From Rikenellaceae bacterium (GTDB lineage: Bacteria; Bacteroidota; Bacteroidia; Bacteroidales; Rikenellaceae): DNA of 42,335 bases. Of this stretch, positions 16,226-25,199 are shown piece after piece (position 1 is the stretch's first letter; the number at the start of each line of letters is the position of its first letter). The stretch lies in assembly GCA_017415005.1 (NCBI GenBank), contig JAFQJK010000101.1, forward strand, positions 1 through 42,335, in the 5' to 3' direction. A program made the position numbers and the translations under genes. The notes under the pieces were generated by a model. It ran no database searches and had not been told where the DNA came from. It saw only the letters and a list, made by a program, of their open reading frames with translations.

Positions 16226-18322
16226 ATGTCACCGCACACATCTTTCAGACACACGCTGCGCACCATCGCACTCGCTGCCGCACTCGCCGCGATCACCCTT
16301 CCGGCCGTGGCCCAGCCGGGAACCAACCGCCATATCCCGTGGCCCGCGCTCGAAACGCCGGCCGGCGGCATGGCATGGCCCGACGGGCAGGCACTGCCCC
16401 ACTTCAGCACCCCGGCCGATCCGCTCGACGGCCTCCACATCTCGCAGCAAGAGATGCCGAACTCCGAGATCGCCCTGTTCGCAGCGCTCCAGGGCCTGGT
16501 GAACCGTACACAGCCACGTATTATCCTGCTACGCGACACCCGCGAGGGTAAATACAAATGGCCCGACAACCTCGGACTGCTCGTCTACGAATATCCCGCC
16601 GCCGACCGGTGGCAGCTGGTGGGTAAATACCAGAACGAGATCGAGGGGCTCATCCTCTACGACACGGTGCGTAGCCCGCACTACCGCAACCTGGCCACCA
16701 CGCTCGCAGGCCTGCGCAACGCGCTGCCCGCCACACCGCGCGAACAGGCGGCGCTCGCCGAAGCCGGGATCGACCTGCCCGTGGTCGAGGACCTCACCAC
16801 GCTGGAGCTCACCACCCCGGTCGAGATCTACAACCATCTCTACGAACGCTACTGGCCGGCCTGCACCCACCGTGTATTGGTCACGCTCAACCACCGCGAC
16901 GCCGCCTATATCCGCGACATGGCCGTCGCCACCGGAGCCGCGGTCGTCTGGCTCGACCCGCGCAACGAGGAGGAACACGCCGTGCTCAACAAGTTCCTCG
17001 GCGACATGACGCCGGGCCGCAGCATCATGATCGGCTGGTGGGCCGAGGAGCGCTCGGGCATCGGCGCGGGAACGGCCTTCGGCATCTCGACCATCCCGTC
17101 CGACTTCTTCGACAATGCGACCGTCTACGCCGGCATGAGCCACCGGATCGACCTGCCGCCCGTGCCGAAGAAACCGGAGCTCGACAACAAGATCTACATC
17201 GCCGTCTTCCTGAGCGACGGCGACAACGTGCAGTACTGCCAGCACGCGATGTCCGAGCTGTGGGACGACCCCAAGCGCGGCATCATCCCGATCAACTGGA
17301 CGATCAGTCCGGGGCTGGCCGACTTCGGCCCGGGCCTGCTCAACTACTATTACCGGACCGCCACCCCCAACGACTTTTTCGCCTCGGGTCCCTCGGGCAT
17401 GGGATACGCGCTGATCTACGACGTACATAACAAGAAATGGCACACGACAGAGCGCAGCGTGATCGAACCCTACACGCGACTCTCGCAACAATATCTCGAA
17501 AAGAGCGGCCTGCGCGTGATCACCGTCTGGGACGAGGTCAACGAGCAGCAGATGGACGCCTACGCCGACAACTGCCGATACCTGTACGGGATCACGCAGG
17601 AGGACTGGAAGATGCGCGAGCCGCTCACCACCGTCACCAAGCAGAACCGCCTCGCCTTCATCCCCAACCAGCCCTGTTACAGCGACAACGTCGAGCACAT
17701 CTTTGCCGAATGGAAAGAGCAGATCGAGCGTTTCGACGGTACGCGCCCTCTCTTCCTCTCGGCCCAGGGCGTATCCTGGAAAATGGGCCCCGAGAACATC
17801 GTCCACCTGTACGAAATGCTTGAGAAGCTCTCACCCGGAAATATCGTCATCTGCCGGGGCGACCACTTCTTCGCACTCTACAACGAGGCACACGGCATGG
17901 ACTTCAACCTCGCCCTCTCCGCCCGGACCCGAGCCACATCAAGCCCCTCGCCGACCCCGGCCGCCAACGCGATCGACGGGTCGCCGGCCCCCGACCGCCA
18001 ATGGACCGCCGAGGGGGAGACCCCGCACTGGATCGAGCTCGATTTCGGCGCCCCGTACCGGCTCAGCCGCTATGTGGTACGCCATGCGGGCGCCGACGGC
18101 AGCGACCCGGCCGCCAACACGCGGACTTTCCGCGCCGAGGTGAGCAGCGACGGGAACGAATGGACGGAAGTCGATTACCAGTTCGGTAATACGGCCAGCG
18201 TGACCGATGTCGATTTCGCGCCGGTCGAGGCCCGTTATTTCCGGCTGCTGATCGACCGTGCGGGCCCCGACGGCGTAGCCCGGATCGGCGATATCGAAGT
18301 CTACGGCAGCACGATCCGCTAA
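16226..18322 (+). CDS. Secreted GxGYxYP-family putative glycoside hydrolase with F5/8 type C domain
   Basis: From the ATG at 16226 the protein is 698 residues with a signal peptide (LRTIALAAALAAITLPAVAQ). The N-terminal 500 residues match the GxGYxYP family, a presumed glycosidase found mainly in gut Bacteroidota: FAALQGLVNRTQPRI near the start, FLSDGDNVQYCQH in the middle, and SGPSGMGYALIYD at the signature site. Here the last YP of the signature is replaced by LI. Residues about 570-698 are an F5/8C (discoidin, CBM32-like) domain (NAIDG, HWIELDFG, RYFRLLID), which usually binds sugars. It is probably periplasmic or surface-exposed and acts on an unknown glycan. It forms a single-gene unit with promoter and terminator. 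The frame continues upstream to 16196, but the signal peptide fits 16226. Confidence 0.85.
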   Translation: MSPHTSFRHTLRTIALAAALAAITLPAVAQPGTNRHIPWPALETPAGGMAWPDGQALPHFSTPADPLDGLHISQQEMPNSEIALFAALQGLVNRTQPRIILLRDTREGKYKWPDNLGLLVYEYPAADRWQLVGKYQNEIEGLILYDTVRSPHYRNLATTLAGLRNALPATPREQAALAEAGIDLPVVEDLTTLELTTPVEIYNHLYERYWPACTHRVLVTLNHRDAAYIRDMAVATGAAVVWLDPRNEEEHAVLNKFLGDMTPGRSIMIGWWAEERSGIGAGTAFGISTIPSDFFDNATVYAGMSHRIDLPPVPKKPELDNKIYIAVFLSDGDNVQYCQHAMSELWDDPKRGIIPINWTISPGLADFGPGLLNYYYRTATPNDFFASGPSGMGYALIYDVHNKKWHTTERSVIEPYTRLSQQYLEKSGLRVITVWDEVNEQQMDAYADNCRYLYGITQEDWKMREPLTTVTKQNRLAFIPNQPCYSDNVEHIFAEWKEQIERFDGTRPLFLSAQGVSWKMGPENIVHLYEMLEKLSPGNIVICRGDHFFALYNEAHGMDFNLALSARTRATSSPSPTPAANAIDGSPAPDRQWTAEGETPHWIELDFGAPYRLSRYVVRHAGADGSDPAANTRTFRAEVSSDGNEWTEVDYQFGNTASVTDVDFAPVEARYFRLLIDRAGPDGVARIGDIEVYGSTIR

Positions 18323-18342
18323 CAGCCATTCACCTCGCACAA

Positions 18343-18373
18343 AAAGCCCTGTGCAAAACCAGCACAGGGCTTT
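18343..18373 (+). terminator. Terminator hairpin, possibly bidirectional
   Basis: AAAGCCCTGTGC and GCACAGGGCTTT form a perfect 12-bp stem with a 7-base loop, 20 bases after the glycosidase stop. The T-run is short on the plus strand, and five Ts lie on the minus strand. It may also stop transcripts from the phosphatase gene, whose stop is 250 bases away. The bases 18374-18622 between hold no gene I can support. Confidence 0.75.
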
Positions 18374-18622
18374 CAGCTATTCTCAGCCATGCGGCGATCC
18401 GGCTGCGCCGGCCCTCAGGCCGCATATGCCTGTCAAACCTCCCGACAAACGGCGCTTCGGAAATGCGGCACATGAAGCTTCGGTATCCCGCCGGGAAGAT
18501 CGGACGCCCGCGACCCCGGCCGCAAAGCGCATAACCTCCGGCAACCGGCGCACCCGGATCGGACAGTACGACGCAACGGTTGCTCCCCGCCACTACCGCA
18601 ACCTGGCCCGAGCGCTCCGCCG

Positions 18623-19648
18623 TTACTCCAGATACCGGTCGCGCAAAGCAGCCTGGTCTGCGGCGGTGAGGCCATACTCAGCGGCAAAGAACGCCTCGAA
18701 CGAGTCGTACTTTCCCCGGATCGCGCCGATCGCCGTATCCAGGTACCGCTCGTGGACCCGCGTCATCAGGTCGTGCAGCGCGGCACGCAGCGTCGGGTCG
18801 GACACCGATGCCGACTTGTCCGGCATCCGGGTGGCGCAACCGGCGATATAGCGGTTACTGGCCATGTAGTCGGCCCGCACCGTCTCCTCCGGCACGCCCA
18901 GCATCAACAACAGCAGCGCCGCACCCAACCCGGTCCGGTCCTTACCCGAGGTGCAATGCTGGACGAACGGCACCCCGACCCCGGCCCTCATCAGTGCGAA
19001 CATCTCGCGGTAAGCGGCGTTGCCGAACACCAGCCGGGCATAGCCCTGCCCGACCAGTACGGCCGGATCGCCCATCTTTTGCAGTTCGGGCAGCTTCCGC
19101 ATCAGGTTCTCAGCACTCATGTCGATGGCGTAATCGCCCGACACAGCCGGAACGGCCAGGTAGCGGACCCCGGGGATCGGACGGTCGGGATGGCGCTCCG
19201 CCTCGCCCGGCGAACGGTAGTCGAGGACCGTCTTCAGCCGTAGCGCCCCGATGTGGCGCACATCGGCCGGAGTCAGCCCGGAAAGGCTGCCCGCCCGGTA
19301 GAGACGCCCCCACTTCACACGGCGCCCGTCGCTACTCCGGTAACCACCCAGATCGCGGAAATTACACGCCCCTTCGAGCACGACCAGCCGCTCGGCGACC
19401 ATCACCGGCGCGTAGCCTTCCCGCCTCAGGATAAAGTATACCCGTTCACCACCCAGTTGGATACAAAGGCAGGCGCTCCCGTCGGTTCCCCGGCAGAGGA
19501 ATTTCTCGGTCCCGTCGATCTCAGGACGGGTCGTATAATACACCTCGGTCTCAATACCGTCTGAGCCGTCCCAGACAACCTCAAGGCAGTCGCCGTCGCG
19601 GTGGCAGCACACGCTTTCGGACCACCCGCGCATCGGTTCTTTCGTCAT
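18623..19648 (-). CDS. Tyrosine-protein phosphatase (DSP/Y_phosphatase3 type)
   Basis: The 341-residue protein carries the catalytic P-loop HCTSGKDRTG at about residues 231-240, where the cysteine is the nucleophile and the arginine binds phosphate. The extra Lys-Asp in the loop is typical of MptpB/IphP-like phosphatases that accept phosphotyrosine and sometimes phosphoinositides. Upstream lie the family signature NFRDLGGYRSSDGRRVKWGRLYRAG and LKTVLDYRSPGEAERHPD. The first 90 residues look like a small beta-rich domain before the phosphatase. No signal peptide is visible, so it is probably cytosolic. It is a single-gene unit; the substrate is unknown. Confidence 0.88.
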   Translation of the reverse strand: MTKEPMRGWSESVCCHRDGDCLEVVWDGSDGIETEVYYTTRPEIDGTEKFLCRGTDGSACLCIQLGGERVYFILRREGYAPVMVAERLVVLEGACNFRDLGGYRSSDGRRVKWGRLYRAGSLSGLTPADVRHIGALRLKTVLDYRSPGEAERHPDRPIPGVRYLAVPAVSGDYAIDMSAENLMRKLPELQKMGDPAVLVGQGYARLVFGNAAYREMFALMRAGVGVPFVQHCTSGKDRTGLGAALLLLMLGVPEETVRADYMASNRYIAGCATRMPDKSASVSDPTLRAALHDLMTRVHERYLDTAIGAIRGKYDSFEAFFAAEYGLTAADQAALRDRYLE

Positions 19649-19987
19649 ATTCCGTCAGTTCTGTTTCGTACGTTTCATACAAATTCCATACTAATCCGAC
19701 CAACGCCCGGTTCGGGGACAGGAAAAACATCGTATTTCCCCCATATGCCCTATCCCGGGCAGCTACGTTACATGCATTGCCATAAAAAAACAGTCTAAAG
19801 GCCTATCGACAGGAGTTCTGGCCCTGCGGCCGGCGTGGGCACCCGCTCCGCGCAAGGCGCCGCCCGGAGACGCACGCTATCCGAGCGAAGCGAGTGGTGC
19901 GGCTCAGGCGACCGAGCGGCACAGCGGGTCACGACAGGCCGCACAGGCCCTGTTTTGTACCAAGACAACAGAAGTAAAAACGATCTG
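19649..19987. other. Intergenic region between the phosphatase gene and trpA
   Basis: No coding sequence is supported. The half near the phosphatase gene is AT-richer and may hold its promoter, though no TAnnTTTG was found. The half near trpA (19800-19960) is GC-rich with several short complementary stretches (such as GAGCGAAGCGAG). It does not match RNase P RNA, SRP RNA, tmRNA or a tRNA by eye. No clear trp operon terminator with a T-run was seen. Confidence 0.4.
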
Positions 19988-20764
19988 CTATTCCCCTTTC
20001 AGCGAGCAGACAAGCTTCGTCACGGCCTCCCGGACACTGGCCGACGAGCCGAGCAGCCTGATAAAGTGGCTGCCGATGATCGCCCCAGAGGCATTGGCCT
20101 GCGCCGCTTCGAACGTCGCCGGGTTCGAGATGCCGAACCCGATCAGGCGCGGGTTACGCAACCCCATCGCGTCGACCTGACGGAAATAGTCGAGCGTCTC
20201 ATCCGAAAAGCGGTCCCTGGCCCCGGTGGTCGAAGCGGTCGAAACCATGTAAATAAATCCGTCCGTATGCTCGTCGATCAGGCGCACGCGCTCTGCGGAG
20301 GTCTTGGGCGTGATAAGCATGATGAAGTTCAGCCCGTACTTCTCGCCAAGCGGCTTATAGTCGCGCAGGTAGTCGTCGAACGGCAGATCGGGAATGATGA
20401 TCCCGTCGATACCCACTGCAACACATGCACGGCAGAAGTTCTCGACGCCGAACTGCATGACCGGGTTGAGATAGCCCATCATCACGAGCGGAATCTCCAC
20501 GTCGCGGCGGATATCCTTCAGCTGCTCAAACAGCTTACCGAGCGTCATGCCGCCACGCAAGGCCACCGTACCGCTGTGCTGGATCGTAGGTCCGTCAGCC
20601 ATCGGATCGGAGAACGGCATACCTACCTCGATCATATCGACACCCTGCGCCGCAAGCTCGCGGATGACCGGGACCGTGTCGTCCGGGGCCGGATATCCGG
20701 CCGTAAAATAGACGGAGAGGATACCGTCCTTCTTCGTTTCGAAAAGTTTTGCAATGCGATTCAT
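19988..20764 (-). CDS. trpA: Tryptophan synthase alpha subunit
   Basis: The 258-residue subunit cleaves indole-3-glycerol phosphate to indole and glyceraldehyde 3-phosphate and passes indole to TrpB. The TIM-barrel signatures are present: VYFTAGYPAPDD near the N-terminus, the catalytic glutamate in DMIEVGMPFSDPMADGP, the catalytic aspartate in IIPDLPFDDY, the ST-rich MVSTASTTGAR loop, and GFGISNP near the end. It is the last gene of the operon and starts 1 base after trpF. Its partner TrpB is encoded at the other end of the operon. Confidence 0.97.
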   Translation of the reverse strand: MNRIAKLFETKKDGILSVYFTAGYPAPDDTVPVIRELAAQGVDMIEVGMPFSDPMADGPTIQHSGTVALRGGMTLGKLFEQLKDIRRDVEIPLVMMGYLNPVMQFGVENFCRACVAVGIDGIIIPDLPFDDYLRDYKPLGEKYGLNFIMLITPKTSAERVRLIDEHTDGFIYMVSTASTTGARDRFSDETLDYFRQVDAMGLRNPRLIGFGISNPATFEAAQANASGAIIGSHFIRLLGSSASVREAVTKLVCSLKGE

Positions 20765-20765
20765 C

Positions 20766-21386
20766 TTATTGTGCTTTTAATGTTACCATAAACTGTTGCA
20801 GCAGCGCTGCGTCTTTCAGGCCGGGAGCCGTCTCGAAACGGCTGTTGAGATCGACGGCGAACACCCCCGCACGGTCCATCTCCCGCACGCGCGCCGTATC
20901 GTCGGGGCCGATCCCGCCGCTGAGCAGCACCGGCGTCGCACCCCGGTAGGCATCGAGCAGCCTCCAGTCGAACTGCCGGCCCGACCCGCCGAACTGCGGG
21001 GTCTTCGTGTCGAACAGCAACGCCCGGCAAACGTCGTCGTAGGCCAGCGCACGGTTGACATCGGCCGCCGACGAAATGCTGAACGCTTTGATCACCGGGA
21101 TCGTCCGTCCGATCGCCCGACAGAACTCGGGCGTCTCATATCCGTGCAATTGCACGCAGTCGAGCCGGTAATGCATCACCACGTCACGGATCGTCTCGGG
21201 CTCCTCGTTGACGAAGACCCCTACCCGCCCGATCGACCACGGCAGCTGGCGCACCGCGCGGGCATCGAGCCCCCCGGCATAGCGCGACGAGCCGGGATAG
21301 AAGATAAAACCCATGAAATCGGGCCCGAGGGCCGCCACTTCGGCGATATTGTGCGGATCGCGCATCCCGCATACCTTGATCTTCAT
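20766..21386 (-). CDS. trpF: Phosphoribosylanthranilate isomerase
   Basis: The 206-residue enzyme converts N-(5-phosphoribosyl)anthranilate to the ribulose form, the third step from chorismate. Conserved features are KVCGMRDP with the catalytic cysteine at the N-terminus, MGFIFYPGSSRYAG, VGVFVNE, CVQLHGYETPEFC, and the C-terminal LLSGGIGPDD and AVDLNSRFETAPGLKD with the catalytic aspartate and phosphate site. It overlaps trpC by four bases (ATGA), so translation is probably coupled. It is a separate protein rather than fused to TrpC. Confidence 0.96.
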   Translation of the reverse strand: MKIKVCGMRDPHNIAEVAALGPDFMGFIFYPGSSRYAGGLDARAVRQLPWSIGRVGVFVNEEPETIRDVVMHYRLDCVQLHGYETPEFCRAIGRTIPVIKAFSISSAADVNRALAYDDVCRALLFDTKTPQFGGSGRQFDWRLLDAYRGATPVLLSGGIGPDDTARVREMDRAGVFAVDLNSRFETAPGLKDAALLQQFMVTLKAQ

Positions 21387-22162
21387 AACGCTGCGATAAA
21401 TTGACCCAGCGCGGCAGCCGGATCGGATTGCTTCATAAAGTTCTCGCCCATCAGGAAGCCCCGGAAACCTGCATCGCGCAATCCGCGCACGGTCGCCGGA
21501 TCGGAGATACCGCTCTCGGAGATCCGCACGAAACCCGCCGGAATCCGCTCCGCCAGATCGTGCGACGCACGCACGTCGGTCACAAAGGTCTTGAGATTAC
21601 GGTTATTGACCCCGACCACATCGACCTCCGGGCAGATATGGTCCAGCTCGCCGGCATTGTGGATCTCCAGCAACACCTCCAGAGACAGGCTGTGTGCATA
21701 GGCCGCCAGCTCGCGTACATCCCTCGGACTCAGCGCCGCGGCGATCAGCAGGATGGCGTCGGCCCCGGCGATCCGCGCCTGGCAGATCTGGTACGGATCG
21801 ATCACGAAATCCTTGCGCAGGATCGGAAGCGACACCCCCTGCCGCGCCGTCCGCAGGTCGCCGAGCGCCCCCCCGAAATACCGCTCGTCGGTGAGCACCG
21901 ACAGTGCGGCCGCCCCGCTCCGTTCGTACCCGCACGTCACCTGGGCGACATCGGCGCCCTCATGGATAAAGCCCCGGGAAGGCGATCTGCGCTTGAATTC
22001 GGCGATGATCCCCGACGATGAAGCCAGCAGGGCCCCTTTGAACGAGATCGCCTGCCGCCTACAGGCCAATGCCTCGCGCTCGGTATCGGCAAACGCCCGT
22101 TCCGCACGGAGCTGGGCCAGCTCCTCACGTTTGGTGGCGATGATCTTTTCGAGAATATCCAT
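21383..22162 (-). CDS. trpC: Indole-3-glycerol phosphate synthase
   Basis: The 259-residue TIM-barrel enzyme closes the indole ring with loss of CO2. Visible signatures are IIAEFKRRSPSRGFI with the catalytic lysine, LSVLTDERYFGGALGDL, ILRKDFVIDPYQI with the second lysine, DAILLIAAAL, VGVNNRNLKTF, and the terminal SESGISDPA and GFLMGENFMK. The N-terminal helix (MDILEKIIATKREELAQLRA) is typical. It sits 3 bases after trpD and overlaps trpF by 4. Confidence 0.97.
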   Translation of the reverse strand: MDILEKIIATKREELAQLRAERAFADTEREALACRRQAISFKGALLASSSGIIAEFKRRSPSRGFIHEGADVAQVTCGYERSGAAALSVLTDERYFGGALGDLRTARQGVSLPILRKDFVIDPYQICQARIAGADAILLIAAALSPRDVRELAAYAHSLSLEVLLEIHNAGELDHICPEVDVVGVNNRNLKTFVTDVRASHDLAERIPAGFVRISESGISDPATVRGLRDAGFRGFLMGENFMKQSDPAAALGQFIAAL

Positions 22163-22165
22163 AGC

Positions 22166-23161
22166 TTATGAGTTTAGCGAGATGAATTTTTGCAGTGTGC
22201 GGAACGCCGCCCCACTCGCGAGAGACTCGTGCGCCTTGCCGATACAGGTGTCGATCGGCAGCGCCGGATCGAGCGTGCGGATGGCGAATGCCGCGTTGGC
22301 GACGACCACGTTGCGCTGCGCCTCGGTTGCCGTATTCTGTAACACGCGGTCGAAAATGGCTGCCGCCTCGGCCACCGTTCCGCCGCCGTACAGGTCGGCC
22401 TCGGTGCAGCGGGCGAACCCCAGCTCCTCGGGCGTATAGATACGCTCGCTGTCGTTGGTGTAGAGCTTGAAGTCGGCCGTGAGCGAGATCTCGTCGTACC
22501 CGTCGAGCGAGTTGACCACGGCATACCGCACATCGGTCTGCTGGTAAAGGTAATTGTACATCCGGCCGAGCTTGAGGCTGTAGACGCCGAGCATCTGGCG
22601 GCGCGGAATCGACGGGTTGACCAGCGGGCCCAGCATATTGAAGAAGGTCCGCACGCCGAGCGCCTTGCGTACCGGGGCGACCACCTTGAGCGCCGGATTG
22701 AAGAACTGGGCATGCAGGAAAGCCATGTTACAGCCGTCGAGCGAGCGGCGCAACCGGTCGGGATCAGCCGTGAACCGCACGCCGTGGGCCTCCATCACGT
22801 TCGACGCACCGCTCACCGACGAGGCTCCGTAGTTACCGTGCTTGACCACCGGATAGCCCGCCCCGGCCACCACGAAGCAGGACGCGGTCGAGATATTGAA
22901 CGTATTCTTGTTGTCGCCGCCCGTACCGACAATGTCGATGGCGTCGTAGCCCGCAAGGTCGACCGGCACGCGCATCTCAAGGAGCGCCTCGCGGAAACCC
23001 GAGAGCTCGTCGATCGTGATGCTGCGCATCAGAAAGACGGTGATGAAGGCGGCGATCTGGCTCTCGTTGTACTCGCCGCGGGCCATGCGCATCAGCACAT
23101 CGCGCGCCTCATCGCGGTCGAGGTAGTTGTGTTCGAAAAGCCGGTATAGCAGATTTTTCAT
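22166..23161 (-). CDS. trpD: Anthranilate phosphoribosyltransferase
   Basis: The 331-residue enzyme joins anthranilate to phosphoribosyl pyrophosphate. It has the conserved DIVGTGGDNKNTFNISTAS glycine-rich PRPP site, KHGNYGASSVSGASNVMEAHG, and FFNMLGPLVNP, all at their usual spacing. The size fits the stand-alone enzyme, with no fused glutamine amidotransferase. It follows trpG after 65 bases, the longest gap in the operon, with no clear internal promoter or terminator in it. Confidence 0.97.
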   Translation of the reverse strand: MKNLLYRLFEHNYLDRDEARDVLMRMARGEYNESQIAAFITVFLMRSITIDELSGFREALLEMRVPVDLAGYDAIDIVGTGGDNKNTFNISTASCFVVAGAGYPVVKHGNYGASSVSGASNVMEAHGVRFTADPDRLRRSLDGCNMAFLHAQFFNPALKVVAPVRKALGVRTFFNMLGPLVNPSIPRRQMLGVYSLKLGRMYNYLYQQTDVRYAVVNSLDGYDEISLTADFKLYTNDSERIYTPEELGFARCTEADLYGGGTVAEAAAIFDRVLQNTATEAQRNVVVANAAFAIRTLDPALPIDTCIGKAHESLASGAAFRTLQKFISLNS

Positions 23162-23226
23162 GGTTGTTCGTTTTCAGGATAAAGGAATCGGGAAATTGCG
23201 GAGGGACCATATGGTTGGGCCGGCCG

Positions 23227-23793
23227 TTATATCTTGAGCCAGTTACGGATCAATTGCACCCCTTGCGGGGTCAGGACAGACTCGGGATGGAACTGTACGC
23301 CGCGCACGTCGTAGGTGCGGTGTGCCAGCGCCATCACCTGTCCCGCCTCGTCGACAGCCGTGATCCGGAGCTCGGCGGGAAACGCCTCGCGACTGACGAT
23401 CCACGAGTGGTAGCGCCCCACCTCCATTTCCGGCCCGATCCCCTCGAACAGCGGATCGGGACCGACGATCCGTACCGGCGTAGCCACACCGTGATACACA
23501 TCCGCAAGGTTCTCAAGCCGCGCCCCGAACGCCTCGCCGATCGCCTGCTCGCCGAGACAGACCCCCAGCAGGCTCTTGGTCGGGGCGTAGCGCCGGATCA
23601 GCGGCAGCAGCAACCCAGCTTCCGACGGTATCCCGGGCCCGGGCGACAGCACGATCTTATCGTACGCCCCGACCTCGTCGAGCGCGATCCGGTCGTTGCG
23701 CGCCACGTCGACATCGGCGCAACCCGCCTCGTGCAGCAACTGCACGATATTGTAAGTGAACGAGTCGTAGTTATCGAAAACAAGTACTTTCAT
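23227..23793 (-). CDS. trpG: Anthranilate synthase glutamine amidotransferase subunit
   Basis: The 188-residue class I glutamine amidotransferase supplies ammonia to TrpE. The triad is visible: the nucleophile cysteine in LLGVCLGEQAIGEAFG, and the histidine and glutamate in VQFHPESVLTP. The oxyanion segment KIVLSPGPGIPSEAG is intact, as is VFDNYDSFTYN at the N-terminus. The second LGVCLGEQAI residue set differs from the usual CLGHQAI by Glu for His, a mild variant. It sits 5 bases after trpE. In some species this subunit also serves folate synthesis, but here the context is tryptophan. Confidence 0.96.
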   Translation of the reverse strand: MKVLVFDNYDSFTYNIVQLLHEAGCADVDVARNDRIALDEVGAYDKIVLSPGPGIPSEAGLLLPLIRRYAPTKSLLGVCLGEQAIGEAFGARLENLADVYHGVATPVRIVGPDPLFEGIGPEMEVGRYHSWIVSREAFPAELRITAVDEAGQVMALAHRTYDVRGVQFHPESVLTPQGVQLIRNWLKI

Positions 23794-23798
23794 CGCAT

Positions 23799-25199
23799 TT
23801 AGTTTTTAAGGGTTCCGGCCAGTTCGATCGCTTTGCGCAGCGCCTCCAGCTTGTTGTTGACCTCACGGAGCTCGCTCTCGGGCTGCGACCGGGCGACAAT
23901 GCCCGCCCCGGCCTGGAAATTGAGCGTATTGTTGATGCTCAGGAACGTACGGATCGTGATAGCCTGGTTCAGGTCGCCGTTGAAACCGATATAGCCGATA
24001 CAGCCGCCGTAGACGCCTCGCGCATGGCGCTCGATACCGTCGATCAGCTGCATGGCCCGAACCTTGGGTGCGCCCGAAAGTGTTCCGGCCGGGAACGTGT
24101 CGGCGAACAGGCGGATGCGGTTGGTCCCCGCAGGCACCGTTCCGCACACGCGCGACACCATGTGGATCACGTGCGAGTAGAACTGAATCTCCTTATAAGA
24201 CTTGACGTACACGCCGGTCGTATTGCGGCTCAGGTCGTTGCGCGCCAGGTCGACCAGCATCACATGCTCGGCGTTCTCCTTCGGGTCGTCGAGCAGCCGT
24301 GCGGCCAGCTCGTGGTCGCGCGCGTCGTCGCCCGTGCGGCGGAACGTCCCGGCGATCGGGTCGATCGTCGCCACGTCGCCCTCGACCTTGAGGTGCGTCT
24401 CGGGCGACGAACCGAATATGCGGTACGAACCGAAATCGAAGTAGAATAGGTAAGGCGACGGGTTGATCGCCCGCAGCGCGCGGTAGACCTTGAAGTCGTC
24501 GCCCGTATAACGCTGCCGGAAACGGCGCGAGAGTACGATCTGGAACACGTCGCCGCGCAGGCAGTGGCCGATACCCTCGCGCACCATCTGCCGGTAGTCC
24601 TCGTCGCTGATCGGCGAACAGACCTCGTCCGATACGGCGAAATCGTAGGACGGAAAGTTACGGCTCGCAAGCGTGCTCACCAACTCGGCCATCCGGGACG
24701 CCTCGCCCGAGAGGCAGTTCTCGGTGATGGTCATCTCGTTGCGCAGGTGGTTGACGGCAATGACGTAGCGGTACATGATATAGACCATCTCGGGCACCTC
24801 GTCGATGCCGGACCCGGTGACCTCGACCTTTTCGAAGTACCGCACCGCGTCGTACGACGTATAACCGAACAGGCCGTTGACCCGGGCCCCGTCGCCCGCC
24901 ACTTCGTACCGGGCCATATAGGCGTTGAGCGCATCGGCCAGCGCATGCTCGCCCTCCAGCGCGTATGTCCGGGGCGCCTCGCCCGGATACCGCTCGGTCA
25001 CCGTACCGCGGCTCACCTCGAACCGGCCCATCGGTTCGACGCCGACGAACGAGTAGCTGTTGTCGCCCGAGTGGTAGTCCGAGCTTTCGAGCAGCGCCGA
25101 GCACGGGAACATATCGCGTATCTTGAGGTAGATCCCCACCGGGGTCTGGAGGTCGGCCAGAAAGGTCCGGCTCACGGCCTCGATCCTGATCCGTTTCAT
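23799..25199 (-). CDS. trpE: Anthranilate synthase component I
   Basis: From the ATG at 25199 the protein is 466 residues; its start overlaps the trpB stop by one base (TGATG). It converts chorismate and ammonia to anthranilate. The chorismate-binding half shows FQIVLSRRFRQRYTGDDF, YLFYFDFGSYRIFGSSPE, TIDPIAGTFRRTGDD, ENAEHVMLVDLARNDL, and DTFPAGTLSGAPKVRAMQLI. The N-terminal half includes LLESSDYHSGDNSYSFVG with the LLES-type element involved in tryptophan feedback inhibition, so allosteric control by tryptophan is likely in addition to attenuation. Confidence 0.97.
   Translation of the reverse strand: MKRIRIEAVSRTFLADLQTPVGIYLKIRDMFPCSALLESSDYHSGDNSYSFVGVEPMGRFEVSRGTVTERYPGEAPRTYALEGEHALADALNAYMARYEVAGDGARVNGLFGYTSYDAVRYFEKVEVTGSGIDEVPEMVYIMYRYVIAVNHLRNEMTITENCLSGEASRMAELVSTLASRNFPSYDFAVSDEVCSPISDEDYRQMVREGIGHCLRGDVFQIVLSRRFRQRYTGDDFKVYRALRAINPSPYLFYFDFGSYRIFGSSPETHLKVEGDVATIDPIAGTFRRTGDDARDHELAARLLDDPKENAEHVMLVDLARNDLSRNTTGVYVKSYKEIQFYSHVIHMVSRVCGTVPAGTNRIRLFADTFPAGTLSGAPKVRAMQLIDGIERHARGVYGGCIGYIGFNGDLNQAITIRTFLSINNTLNFQAGAGIVARSQPESELREVNNKLEALRKAIELAGTLKN

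Noticed and set aside
18330..18593. 87-residue frame on the minus strand downstream of the phosphatase gene
   Set aside because: It runs into the terminator hairpin and shows no protein-like features.
19800..19960. Possible RNase P RNA, SRP RNA or tRNA
   Set aside because: None of the conserved core sequences of these RNAs is present by eye.
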